A stretch of 39,905 bases of DNA from Singulisphaera sp. GP187 (lineage in GTDB: Bacteria; Planctomycetota; Phycisphaerae; Phycisphaerales; SM1A02), in assembly GCA_945888705.1 (NCBI GenBank), contig CAMDAQ010000009.1:1-39905 (forward strand). Direction: 5' to 3'. Under the pieces are notes generated by a model. That model was not told the origin of the DNA. It saw only the letters and a list, made by a program, of their open reading frames with translations, and did no database searches. The position numbers were made by a program, and so were the translations under genes. The stretch's first letter is position 1, and each line of letters starts with the position of its first letter. Of this stretch, positions 27,112 to 37,670 are shown one piece after another.

Positions 27112-28224
27112 ATGCGGATTGCGGTCACGGGAAGCCGGGGCTTCATCGGCGCGAACCTGGTGACACGGCTGCGCGAGCGGCCCGCGACCGATGTCGTCGA
27201 GATCCACCGCGGCGACGAGACTCCATCGTTGGATGGTGTGGACGCCGTGGTGCACCTCGCCGGGGTCAACCGGCCGCCCGATCCGAGCGGTTTCGTGCAG
27301 GGAAACGCGGAGCTCACGGCCCGCCTGGCCCGTTCGCTCCAGGCGATCGGGCGCCCAGTCCCGTTGGTCCTGTCGTCATCGACGCAGGCCGCGCTCGACA
27401 ATCCCTACGGTGCGAGCAAGCGGGCCGCCGAGCAGGCCCTGCAGGACTATGCACGGGCCTCCGGCGCCGACGTGCGCATCTACCGCCTCACGAACGTGTT
27501 CGGGAAGTGGGCGAGGCCGAACTACAACTCGGCGGTCGCGACTTTCTGCCACAACACGGTGCACGGCATCCCCATCACGGTGCACGATCCGTCCGCACCG
27601 CTGCGGCTGGTCTACATCGATGACGTGTGCGAAGCCTTCCTGCGGGACATCGATGACTTCGCGGCCGATGTTCGTGCCGACGGCGGGTTCCGCGAGGCGG
27701 GGCCCGTGCACGAGACGACCGTCGGCGAGGTGGCCGCGATGATCTCCGGCTTCCCGCGCTCGCGGAGCGAGGCGACCGTGGATCGGGTCGGTGCCGGGCT
27801 CTGCCGCGCGCTCTACGCGACGTACCTCAGCCACATCCCGCCGACCGACTTCGCGTATCGCCCCGTGCGCCATGTCGATCCGCGCGGCGAGTTCGCCGAG
27901 ATCGTCCGCTCGGCGGACTCCGGCCAGGTGTCGTACTTCACGGCTCACCCGGGCGTGACACGTGGCGGCCACTACCACCACACCAAGAACGAGAAGTTCC
28001 TGGTGCTTCGAGGCCAGGCGCGGTTCCGGTTCCGCGACATGCGCACCGGCGCGACGCATGAGGTGGACGTATCCGGTTCGGACCCGACGGTCGTCGAGAC
28101 GGTCCCCGGCTGGGCGCATGACATCACCAACATCGGTGACGGCGAGATGCTCGTGATGCTCTGGGCCAACGAAGCCTTCGATCGCGAGCGCCCCGACACC
28201 ATCGCAACGAGGCTTGGATCATGA
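27112..28224 (+). CDS. capF: CapF/FnlB/WbjC-like epimerase/reductase with C-terminal cupin
   Basis: [24 protein letters not shown]-half; cupin [36 protein letters not shown] at the C-terminus. Confidence 0.9.
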   Translation: MRIAVTGSRGFIGANLVTRLRERPATDVVEIHRGDETPSLDGVDAVVHLAGVNRPPDPSGFVQGNAELTARLARSLQAIGRPVPLVLSSSTQAALDNPYGASKRAAEQALQDYARASGADVRIYRLTNVFGKWARPNYNSAVATFCHNTVHGIPITVHDPSAPLRLVYIDDVCEAFLRDIDDFAADVRADGGFREAGPVHETTVGEVAAMISGFPRSRSEATVDRVGAGLCRALYATYLSHIPPTDFAYRPVRHVDPRGEFAEIVRSADSGQVSYFTAHPGVTRGGHYHHTKNEKFLVLRGQARFRFRDMRTGATHEVDVSGSDPTVVETVPGWAHDITNIGDGEMLVMLWANEAFDRERPDTIATRLGS

Positions 28225-29357
28225 GCAATCGACTCAAGGTGATGACGATCGTGGGCACCCGGCCGGAGATCATCCGGCTCTCCCGCGTGATAGCACGGCT
28301 CGATGAGCACTGCGACCACACGATCGTCCACACCGGGCAGAACTACGACTACGAGCTGAACCAGATCTTCTTCGAGGACCTTGGCATCCGGGCTCCGGAC
28401 CGATTCCTCGAGGCCGCCGGGGGCAATGCCGCCGAGACCATCGGCCGGATCATCATCGCCGCCGATGCGGTCATGGCCGAGCTGAAGCCCGATGCCGTGC
28501 TGGTCCTTGGCGACACGAACAGCTGCCTCGCCCTGCTGCCGGCCAAGCGCCGCAAGATCCCGACCTTCCACATGGAGGCGGGCAACCGCTGCTTCGACCA
28601 GCGCGTTCCCGAGGAGATCAACCGGCGGATCGTCGACCACATGGCCGACATCAACCTCACGTACAGCGACATCGCCCGCGAGTACCTGCTGCGCGAGGGA
28701 TTGCCTGCCGACATGGTCATCAAGACCGGCAGCCCGATGTGCGAGGTGCTGGCGCACTATGCCCCCAGGATCGAGGCCTCGGACGCGCTGGCCCGGCTCG
28801 GCCTTGTCGAGGGCTCGTACTTCGTCGTGAGCGCGCACCGCGAGGAGAACATCGATGCCGAGGCGAACTTCACCCGGCTTGTCCGGATCCTGAATGCCGT
28901 GGCCGAGCGGTTCGGGCAGCCCGTGATCGTGTCCACGCATCCACGGACGCGCAAGCGCGCCGAGTCCTCCGGCGCGACCTTCCACCCCGGCGTCCAGCTG
29001 CTGAAGCCGCTGGGATTCTCCGACTATGTGCATCTCCAGTCTCGGGCGCGCGCGGTGCTGTCCGACAGCGGAACGATCACGGAAGAGTCCTCGATCCTGA
29101 ACTTCCCGGCGCTGAACATCCGCGAGGCGCATGAACGGCCCGAGGGGATGGAGGAGGCATCGGTGATCATGACGGGCCTCAACGAGGACCGGGTGCTGCA
29201 GGGGCTCGACGTGCTGGCATCGCAGCCACGCGGCAGCCGGCGCCTGCTCAGGCCGGTTGCCGACTACTCGATGCCCAACGTCTCCGACAAGGTGCTCCGC
29301 ATCATCCTGAGCTACACCGACTACGTGCGCCGCGTGGTCTGGCGCCAGTACGCCTGA
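28221..29357 (+). CDS. capG: UDP-N-acetylglucosamine 2-epimerase family, CapG/FnlC/WbjD-like
   Basis: [85 protein letters not shown] overlap with capF. Confidence 0.92.
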   Translation: MSNRLKVMTIVGTRPEIIRLSRVIARLDEHCDHTIVHTGQNYDYELNQIFFEDLGIRAPDRFLEAAGGNAAETIGRIIIAADAVMAELKPDAVLVLGDTNSCLALLPAKRRKIPTFHMEAGNRCFDQRVPEEINRRIVDHMADINLTYSDIAREYLLREGLPADMVIKTGSPMCEVLAHYAPRIEASDALARLGLVEGSYFVVSAHREENIDAEANFTRLVRILNAVAERFGQPVIVSTHPRTRKRAESSGATFHPGVQLLKPLGFSDYVHLQSRARAVLSDSGTITEESSILNFPALNIREAHERPEGMEEASVIMTGLNEDRVLQGLDVLASQPRGSRRLLRPVADYSMPNVSDKVLRIILSYTDYVRRVVWRQYA

Positions 29358-29379
29358 CGCGGCCGCAGGACCCACGACG

Positions 29380-31803
29380 ATGCGGATCGCGATCATCGCG
29401 GATACCTACCCGCCGCTCCGGATGAGCGGAGCGGTGCAGATGCGGGACCTGGTCCGCGCCTTCGCGGATGAGGGCCACGAGCCCACGGTGATCGTTCCGA
29501 CCACCGGTCTCGATCGCCCGTGGGCCATCGAGTGCGACGGCCGCATCACCGTGCTGCGCGTGCGGACGCTCCTGACCAAGGACGTCGGCCACGTCCGCCG
29601 GGTGATCGCGGAGATGCTGCTGCCGTTCATCCTGCTGCGGGCGGTGACGGCCAGCGGGCTCCGCTCGGTCCGTTGGGATGGCGTGGTGTGGTACGCACCC
29701 ACGATCTTCCTCGGGCCGCTCGTCCGGCGGCTGCGCCGCGAGAGCGGCTGCCGGAGCTACCTGATCCTGCGTGACATCTTCCCCGAGTGGGCCGTGGACA
29801 TGGGGATCATGCGAAGGGGCCTGGCCTACCGCTTCTTCAAGTGGGTGGAGCGACGGCAGTACGAGGTGGCCGACACGATCGGCGTGCAGACGCAGGCGAA
29901 CATGCCGTACATGGCCGGTTGGGCCGCCCAGCCGGGACGTGACCTCGAGGTGCTCCAGAACTGGCTGAGCCCCGCGCCGATCCGGCCGTGCCGCATCGAC
30001 CTCTCGGCGACCCGCCTCGCGGGCAGGAAGGTGCTGGTCTACGCGGGCAACATGGGTGTGGCCCAGGGCATGGACGTGTTCATCGACCTCGCGGCACGCA
30101 TGCGTGCGCGTGCCGACGTGGGGTTCCTCTTCGTCGGCCGCGGCAGCGATGCTGCGCGCTTTGCCGAGGCAGCGGAACGCCAGGGGCTCGACAACGTCGT
30201 GTTCAGCGACGAGATCGAGCCGACCGAGATCCCGGGCTTGCTTTGCCAGTGCCACGCTGGCATCGTGGCGCTCGATCCACGCCACAAGAGCCACAACATC
30301 CCGGGCAAGTTCCTGACGTACATGCAGGCCGGCATGCCGGTGCTCGCACGAATCAATCCCGGCAATGACCTGGAGCAGCTCATCAACGCCGAGCGCCTCG
30401 GTGCCGTCTGCACCGGAGGCGGAGTGGATGAGCTGCAGCAGTGCCTTGAGCGCCTGCTCGATGACCCGTCGCTCGTCGACGGTGTCCGCGAACGGGCCCT
30501 CGCCGTGTCGGAGCGGCTCTTCTCATCCACGGCAGCGGTACGCCAGATCGTTGCCGCGCTCCGCTCGGCCGCACGCGACCCTCGCCAGATGTCCGTGCTG
30601 CTGCTCAACCAGGCCTACTGGCCCGATGTGGTGGCGACCGCCCAGCACGCCGATGACCTGGCGCGATCGCTGGTGGCCCGTGGGGATGTGGTGACCGCCG
30701 TCGCCAGCCGCGCGATCTACGGCGAGAAGGGCTCCGCGCTCAAGCGGCGCGACAGCCACGGCGGCGTGGCGATCCACCGCGTGGGCATGCAGCTCTTCGG
30801 CAAGCAGGGGATCACGCCGCGGGCCTTCGACTTCGCCTTGTTCTATGCCGCCGCCGCGCTGCGCTGCCTCACGCTCAAGCGCCATGACGTGGTGGTCTGC
30901 TTCACGACGCCGCCCTTCATTGCGCTGGTGGGCGTGCTCCTGCGCCTGGTGAAGGGCACGAAGGTCGTCTACTGGACGATGGACCTGTATCCCGATGTCG
31001 CCGGCGCGGCGGGGCTGATGCGGCGGGAGGGGATCCTCTGGCGCGCGCTCCAGTCGATCGATCGCTTCTGCCTGCGGCACAGTGACCGCGTCGTGGTGCT
31101 GGGCGACTGCATGCGCGAGGTCGTCGTGCGCAAGGGCGCCGATCCGTCGCGCGTCTCGGTGATCCCGGTCTGGAGCGGCGCAGAGACATTCCCATCCCGC
31201 GCCCGCACCGACAATCCGCTCCGCAATGCCTGGGGCCTCGGTGACCGCTTCACGATCCTCTACACCGGCAACTTCGGGATCGGCCACGACATGGAAGCGA
31301 TCGCCGGTGCCGTCGAGGCCCTCAAGGACGATGACCGCATCCGCTGGCTCTTCATCGGCGAGGGCAAGGCCAAGCCCAAACTCGAGCGACGCATTGCAGC
31401 GTGCGGTGCGCGCAACGTGGTGCTCGCCGGCTACCAGCCGCGTGAACAGCTCGCGGATGTGCTCGATGCTGGCGATGCCCACCTCGTCTCGCTGCTGCCC
31501 GGCTGGCAGGGGCTGCTGCTTCCGAGCAAGTTCTTCAGCGTCCTGGCGGCTGGCAAGCCTGTGCTCTGGGTCGGGCCAGATGGCACCGAGTGCGGATCCA
31601 TCCTGCGCGAACATGCCTGCGGCTTCGAGGTGCAACCTGGCGATGCAGGCGCCCTGACCGATCGCATCCGCTGGTTGCTCGAGCATCCGGATCAGGCGCA
31701 CGCGATGGGTGAACGCGGACAGCGCGCCTACCGCGAGCGCTACTGCTCGGCCGAGGCCTGCAAGCAGTGGCACCGCGTGCTCGGCGACGTGGTCGGTCGT
31801 TGA
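29380..31803 (+). CDS. Fusion of two GT4-type glycosyltransferases (N-half WbuB-like)
   Basis: Residues 1-about 400: MRIAIIADTYPPLRMSGAVQMRDLVRAFADEGHEPTVIVPT...VYAGNMGVAQGMDVFIDLA...NIPGKFLTYMQAGMPVLA. From residue 404: MSVLLLNQAYWPDVVATAQHADDLARSL...ILYTGNFGIGHDMEAIAGAVEAL...LLPSKFFSVLAAGKPVLWVG. One uninterrupted frame. Confidence 0.88.
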   Translation: MRIAIIADTYPPLRMSGAVQMRDLVRAFADEGHEPTVIVPTTGLDRPWAIECDGRITVLRVRTLLTKDVGHVRRVIAEMLLPFILLRAVTASGLRSVRWDGVVWYAPTIFLGPLVRRLRRESGCRSYLILRDIFPEWAVDMGIMRRGLAYRFFKWVERRQYEVADTIGVQTQANMPYMAGWAAQPGRDLEVLQNWLSPAPIRPCRIDLSATRLAGRKVLVYAGNMGVAQGMDVFIDLAARMRARADVGFLFVGRGSDAARFAEAAERQGLDNVVFSDEIEPTEIPGLLCQCHAGIVALDPRHKSHNIPGKFLTYMQAGMPVLARINPGNDLEQLINAERLGAVCTGGGVDELQQCLERLLDDPSLVDGVRERALAVSERLFSSTAAVRQIVAALRSAARDPRQMSVLLLNQAYWPDVVATAQHADDLARSLVARGDVVTAVASRAIYGEKGSALKRRDSHGGVAIHRVGMQLFGKQGITPRAFDFALFYAAAALRCLTLKRHDVVVCFTTPPFIALVGVLLRLVKGTKVVYWTMDLYPDVAGAAGLMRREGILWRALQSIDRFCLRHSDRVVVLGDCMREVVVRKGADPSRVSVIPVWSGAETFPSRARTDNPLRNAWGLGDRFTILYTGNFGIGHDMEAIAGAVEALKDDDRIRWLFIGEGKAKPKLERRIAACGARNVVLAGYQPREQLADVLDAGDAHLVSLLPGWQGLLLPSKFFSVLAAGKPVLWVGPDGTECGSILREHACGFEVQPGDAGALTDRIRWLLEHPDQAHAMGERGQRAYRERYCSAEACKQWHRVLGDVVGR

Positions 31804-31824
31804 GACCGTGGCGGGGGCGGGCCA

Positions 31825-32235
31825 TCACCTCGCGTATACGAACTCGACGCCGGCATCAATCGTTTCCCGCAGGCTCTTGTGGACCGGGCACGTGTGGGCG
31901 GCCTGCTCCAACTTGGCTCGGTGCGGATGGTCGGCGGCGATCGGCAGCGTGATGACGGTGCGAAGGGACGCGATGCGCCGCGGGGCATCGGTCGACATGA
32001 CCTTGTGCGTGGTCGCCGTCATGCCACGGAGATCGATTGCCTCGCGATCCGCCACGATGCCCATGATGGTCATCATGCAGGCCGGCAGCGCAGCGGCGAG
32101 CAGGTCGGTCGGAGAGAAACTCTCGCCTTTGCCGTGGTTGTCGATGGGAGCATCCGTCAGGAGCGTGGTTCCTGACGGGCCGTGCCGGGCGCTGCAGCGA
32201 AGTTCTCCCTCGTACCGGACCGTGATCTCGACCAT
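31825..32235 (-). CDS. OsmC family peroxiredoxin-like protein
   Basis: SPTDLLAAALPACMMTIMG and HTCPVHKSL (two conserved cysteines of OsmC/Ohr); start at MVEITVRYEG. Confidence 0.9.
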   Translation of the reverse strand: MVEITVRYEGELRCSARHGPSGTTLLTDAPIDNHGKGESFSPTDLLAAALPACMMTIMGIVADREAIDLRGMTATTHKVMSTDAPRRIASLRTVITLPIAADHPHRAKLEQAAHTCPVHKSLRETIDAGVEFVYAR

Positions 32236-32332
32236 GAGCGTGGCCTCCTCTGCCAAAGGCTAGCGCGACGGCTCCGGATTGGTTTGGTGCTGACCCGCCC
32301 GTCCACTAGGTTGCACGTCGGAGACCATCCCC

Positions 32333-33805
32333 ATGACCACTGAGCGCTTCGCCGTCACCTGCATCGCCTCGCTCCTTGCCGCCAGCGGCGCTCTCGCCCA
32401 GACCCCGTGCGAGGAGCGCGTGGCGAGCGATTGCTTCTACTCCGGGATCTATCCCTTCAACGCGATCACGCAGCTCTTCGTGGAGCAGGATGATGGCAGC
32501 CTGAATGCGTACGGCACTGGGTTCCTCGTCAGCCAGCATTGCGCGCTCACCAACGGCCACTGCGTCTACAAGCGCGGCGAGCAGCACTTCTTCTACAAGG
32601 ACATCTGGATGATGCCCGGTGCTTGCCGCAGCGCATCAGGCCTGAGCTTCAACCTGTTCGGGATCCGCGAAGCAATGATCAAGGGCACCAACACCAAGTG
32701 GACGGACTTGTCCTACGACTGGGAGACGGAAGTCGACTACGGCTCGCTGCGCTTCGTCTGCCCATTCGAGGAGCTGACGACGTTCCTGCCGCTCTGCTTC
32801 GATGTCAGCCCGTCTTCGGTGCACATGGCGGGCTATCCACTCGAGGAGATTCCCGACTCGGAAGATGTTTTCAATCAGTGGATCGCGTACGGCGACATCA
32901 TCACGCAGTGGTCGCGCGTGCTTCGGTACGAGGCGCACTCGACTGGCGGCGCGAGCGGCAGCCCGGTCTGGCGGTGGCGCTCCGGCCAGTCGCTGCTCGA
33001 GGTCATCGGTTTCAATTCGACCCACTGGGACTCGTGCGATGGCGGCGGACCGCGGCTGGTCGCGCAGAACATGGACCTGATCCGTGGCTGGATGCAGTGG
33101 GAACCCAGTGCTGCGCAGCGATCGGCGGCTGGCTGTCCGGCGATTCCAGGCCTGACGCTTGCTGGCCTGATCGGCTTCTTCGAAGCCAATCCCGGCAAGT
33201 TGCTCGATGCGCAGGGACTCGGCGTGGTCGATCCGATCGCGCCGCCGCCGACGGGTCCAAGCCGACGCACCATGCAGATCATCGAACGTGGCTTCTACGA
33301 GTGGGTCGAGTTCGATCTGCAGCCGGGTCAGCCCGGCTCGGTGCGCTTGATGCAGCTCCTGAAGGCTCCGGGTGTCGACCTCATCGGCACGCCATGGACC
33401 CCGGGCACGCCCTTCAACCCGCAGGCTTCACAGCAGGGCTGGATGTCCGCGTCGAAGGCTCGCGCGTTGCTCTCGGGGTCGGCAGGTCGCGCCTCGCCGC
33501 CCGTCACCGGAGTCCGCAAGCGCATCGTCGATGCGCAGGCGATCGCGCTGGCGCAGCCGGCTCCCGGCACTCCACCGACCGGCAATCCGAATCCGACGCC
33601 CGACGTGCCGACCGGGGTCGGCAGCGCATTCTGTGCCGCGGACTTCGATGGTGATGGCCTCGTCGCTGGCGGTGACATGGCCATCATGCTCGGCTCGTGG
33701 GGTCCATGCCAAGGGCCATGCGTCGCCGATCTCGATGAAGACCTCGCTATCAGCGGTGGCGACCTTGCGTTGCTGATCGCTGCGTGGGGCCCGTGCGCAC
33801 CCTGA
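32333..33805 (+). CDS. Secreted trypsin-like serine protease with dockerin-like C-terminus
   Basis: LVSQHCALTNGHCVY (His), DVSPSSVHMAGYP, HSTGGASGSPVWRW (Ser); C-terminal DFDGDGLVAGGDMAIMLGSWG / DLDEDLAISGGDLALLIAAWGPCAP. Confidence 0.88.
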   Translation: MTTERFAVTCIASLLAASGALAQTPCEERVASDCFYSGIYPFNAITQLFVEQDDGSLNAYGTGFLVSQHCALTNGHCVYKRGEQHFFYKDIWMMPGACRSASGLSFNLFGIREAMIKGTNTKWTDLSYDWETEVDYGSLRFVCPFEELTTFLPLCFDVSPSSVHMAGYPLEEIPDSEDVFNQWIAYGDIITQWSRVLRYEAHSTGGASGSPVWRWRSGQSLLEVIGFNSTHWDSCDGGGPRLVAQNMDLIRGWMQWEPSAAQRSAAGCPAIPGLTLAGLIGFFEANPGKLLDAQGLGVVDPIAPPPTGPSRRTMQIIERGFYEWVEFDLQPGQPGSVRLMQLLKAPGVDLIGTPWTPGTPFNPQASQQGWMSASKARALLSGSAGRASPPVTGVRKRIVDAQAIALAQPAPGTPPTGNPNPTPDVPTGVGSAFCAADFDGDGLVAGGDMAIMLGSWGPCQGPCVADLDEDLAISGGDLALLIAAWGPCAP

Positions 33806-33823
33806 GCCATCGCCACCGGCCGA

Positions 33824-34309
33824 TCAGAACCGCAGCGTGAACCCGACGAGCGCCGAGCCCTCGCCATCGATGGTCGCGGATCCGCCGATCACGCCATCCT
33901 GAGGCGCGGTCCACCACGCCGAGGCATTGATGGATGCATTGGGTGAAAGATCCAGGGACCATGTCGCGCCTGAGCGCCATGCATCGATCGATTCGCGCGT
34001 ACCGAGCAGCTCGGTGCGCAGCGTGAGGTCGATGCGGTGCTCCAGCGGCAGTCGCCAGGCGCTGCCGACGTGGACCGAATCGACGGTCGGTTGCTCGGGT
34101 CCGCTGGTACCTCGTGAACCGAAGACGACGCCGATCGATTCGTTCCACCAAAGCGCGCGCGAGGTCTCGTCGAGCGTGGCGGGCTCGATGGGTGCGATGG
34201 ACCATGGTGACTCGAACGCCGCTGCCGCAGGTATGCCAACGGCGCCCAGGACGAATGCCACCAGGATCGAAGCACAATCAGCCTTCGCGGACATGCGCAT
34301 CATGGACAT
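33824..34309 (-). CDS. Small secreted hypothetical protein, possibly outer-membrane beta-barrel-like
   Basis: Signal peptide SILVAFVLGAVGIPAAAAF; alternating-hydrophobicity segments ending ...GSALVGFTLRF* (terminal Phe). Convergent with the protease gene. Confidence 0.55.
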   Translation of the reverse strand: MSMMRMSAKADCASILVAFVLGAVGIPAAAAFESPWSIAPIEPATLDETSRALWWNESIGVVFGSRGTSGPEQPTVDSVHVGSAWRLPLEHRIDLTLRTELLGTRESIDAWRSGATWSLDLSPNASINASAWWTAPQDGVIGGSATIDGEGSALVGFTLRF

Positions 34310-34537
34310 GCACCATCAGACGCCCCGCTCCGTGCGGTGGGTTCGGTCGCATCCGGGAAAGTCCCCGGAATGAAGGTTGCCGAGTCCATCGAAGTTTCGG
34401 AATGTGCTTGCACTCCCGTCGTCGAAAGGCAGCCCGCCGCTGTGCTGCCGGCCTGCCCCCGATGGTCACCTTGCCACCAGGTGCCGAACGGCGGTCTGCA
34501 CGCCCGGCACCGACCTCTTCGACCTGCCCCGGGTCGC

Positions 34538-34543
34538 TAGCCT
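34538..34543 (+). promoter_or_regulatory. Candidate leaderless -10 element TAGCCT, 7 nt before ATG of the SulP gene
   Basis: GCTAGCCT-TCAGGCG-ATG. Confidence 0.35.
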
Positions 34544-34550
34544 TCAGGCG

Positions 34551-36029
34551 ATGCACCGCACCGGCCTCTTCGCGTACCCGCGCCAGGATGCGCTCGCCGG
34601 CATCGTCGTCTTCCTCGTGGCGCTGCCGCTGTGCTTGGGCATCGCTGTCGCGTGCGGCGTGCCACCGGTGTCGGGCCTCGTCGCAGGCATCGTCGGCGGC
34701 ATCGCGATTCCGATGATCAGTCGCTCGCCGCTCTCGGTGTCGGGCCCGGCAGCTGGGCTGATCGCCATCGTGCTCTTCGAGATCGAGCGCCTTGGCGGCA
34801 TCAACGCGTTCATGACGGCGGTCGCGCTGGCCGGCGCAATGCAGGTCGCGCTTGGTCTGCTTCGGACCGGGAAGTTCTCCGCACTCGTGCCGGGCTCGGT
34901 GGTCAAGGGCATGCTGGCGGCGATCGGCATCACCATTACGCTGAAGCAGCTGCCAGTCGTCTTCGGGGCCTCGGGCGGGCTTGGCTCGATTCCCGGTTCG
35001 ATGCACACCGGTGCGACGGTGATCGGCCTTGCGTCGCTCGCGATCCTGATGGGCTGGAAGCACACGCCGCTTGCGCAGCTGGCGCTGGTGCCGCCGGCAC
35101 TGGTCGTGGTCATCGCAGCGTCGATGGGCGCGACGCTGCTCCACGGCGAGGGTTGGCAGCTCGGCACCGACCAGTTCGTGAACGTTCCGACCGGCGGCTT
35201 CGATGGACTGCGTGCCGCGCTGCCGCTGCCTGACTGGTCGGTCCTGGGTTCATCGGCCGTGTGGATCGCGGCGGCGACGATCGCCGTGGTGGCGAGCATC
35301 GAGACGCTCCTGTCGTGCCAGGCGGTCGATCGGCTCGATCCGCTCAAGCGGCGCACGCCGCCCGATCGCGAGCTCGTCGCGCAGGGTGTCGGCAACGCAC
35401 TCAGCGGTGCGCTCGGCGGGCTCCCCGTGACGGCCGTCATCGTGCGCAGCGGCGCAAACGTGGCTGCCGGCGCTCGCGAACGCCTGTCGGCGGTCGTGCA
35501 TGCGCTGCTGCTCCTGGGCTGCGTGCTGTTCCTGCCCAACGTGCTCAACCACATCCCGCAGGCCTGCCTTGCAGCCGTGCTGGTCCAGGTGGGCCTCAAT
35601 CTTGCCAAGCCATCGCTGTTCGCCGAACAGCGGCGGCTGGGCCTCGATCAGCTCGTGCCGTTCCTCATCACGATCGCGGCCGTGCTCTCCACCGACCTGC
35701 TAAAGGGCGTGATCGTCGGGATCGTCGTCGGAGTCATCGTGGCGCTTCGCAAGCAGGCCAAGGCCAGCGTGGAGCGGATCGATCACGCCGATGGATCCAT
35801 CACGCTGCGGTTGCGTCGTGACGGTACGTTCATCATCAAGCCGGCCCTCGTCGAAGCTTTTGCCAAGATGCCGGAGGGCGCGCGCGTGACCTTCGACGCG
35901 CACGGCGAGCCGGTCGACCAGGATGTCCGCGAGGCCATTGCAGGATTCGTCGAGGATGCACCCAATCGCCGCATCACGGTGAGCGTGGTCGGCGTCGACC
36001 TGACCGGCGTCAGCGCCAGCGGGCACTAG
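34551..36029 (+). CDS. SulP family inorganic anion transporter
   Basis: DALAGIVVFLVALPLCLGIAVACGVPPVSGLVAGIVGG, SPLSVSGPAAGL, ATIAVVASIETLLSCQAVDRLDP; degenerate STAS-like C-terminus. Start at 34551, not ORF start 34377. Confidence 0.9.
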   Translation: MHRTGLFAYPRQDALAGIVVFLVALPLCLGIAVACGVPPVSGLVAGIVGGIAIPMISRSPLSVSGPAAGLIAIVLFEIERLGGINAFMTAVALAGAMQVALGLLRTGKFSALVPGSVVKGMLAAIGITITLKQLPVVFGASGGLGSIPGSMHTGATVIGLASLAILMGWKHTPLAQLALVPPALVVVIAASMGATLLHGEGWQLGTDQFVNVPTGGFDGLRAALPLPDWSVLGSSAVWIAAATIAVVASIETLLSCQAVDRLDPLKRRTPPDRELVAQGVGNALSGALGGLPVTAVIVRSGANVAAGARERLSAVVHALLLLGCVLFLPNVLNHIPQACLAAVLVQVGLNLAKPSLFAEQRRLGLDQLVPFLITIAAVLSTDLLKGVIVGIVVGVIVALRKQAKASVERIDHADGSITLRLRRDGTFIIKPALVEAFAKMPEGARVTFDAHGEPVDQDVREAIAGFVEDAPNRRITVSVVGVDLTGVSASGH

Positions 36030-36054
36030 TTCAAGGCGCTGCCTGAGCGGCCCC

Positions 36055-37095
<1,041 letters not shown>

Positions 37096-37209
37096 GGGCG
37101 CGAAGTTCTATCAGGAAGCGGGGGCGGCCTGCGCGAGCGGCGCGCCCATGCGACAGCGCCGCAGCCCGTCGAGGCCGCGGCGCCAGTCATGATTCGTTGA
37201 GGGTGCCGC

Positions 37210-37470
37210 TCAGGCGCGGTGCTGCTCGGTCGAGTGCGCCTGCGCGCCCTGCGATGGCTGCGAACCGGGCAGGTGCTGCGTCGAGGAGCGGTTGGCTTCC
37301 TGCTCCGCTTCGTTGCCCGCGTCCTTCAAGCCCTTCTTGAACTCCACGATCGACTTGCCGACGTTGCGGCCGATCTCCGGCAGGCGGCGGCCGAACAGCA
37401 GCAGGCCGACGACGAGGATGATGATCCAGTAGGGGCCTTCGATGCCGAACATGGCGAGGGTGGTGGTCAT
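37210..37470 (-). CDS. tatA: Twin-arginine translocase TatA/TatE subunit
   Basis: MTTTLAMFGIEGPYWIIILVVGLLLFGRRLPEIGRNVGKSIVEFKKGLKDAGNE; start at 37470 rather than ORF start 37668. Confidence 0.93.
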   Translation of the reverse strand: MTTTLAMFGIEGPYWIIILVVGLLLFGRRLPEIGRNVGKSIVEFKKGLKDAGNEAEQEANRSSTQHLPGSQPSQGAQAHSTEQHRA

Positions 37471-37670
37471 GGGAAGTTCCAAGGATAGCGGGGCGTGGCA
37501 GGATGCCCGGCAGGCGAAGTGGCCGCCGGCCGAGTGGGGGTGTCGCCTTGCGGGGCCGACCAACTGCAGATTCTCGCCAATTCCTCCGCCAAAGTGCATG
37601 GGTTTCCGGCACTTTGCCGATAATCCGCAAGACGTATCGCCTTCTCCCGCCCCGTTGCAAGGATGCATCC

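Noticed and set aside
27972-29396. 474-aa minus-strand ORF opposite capG
   Set aside because: Antisense shadow; capG on the plus strand is unambiguous.
30523-31773. 416-aa minus-strand ORF opposite the second glycosyltransferase domain
   Set aside because: Antisense shadow composition, no domain.
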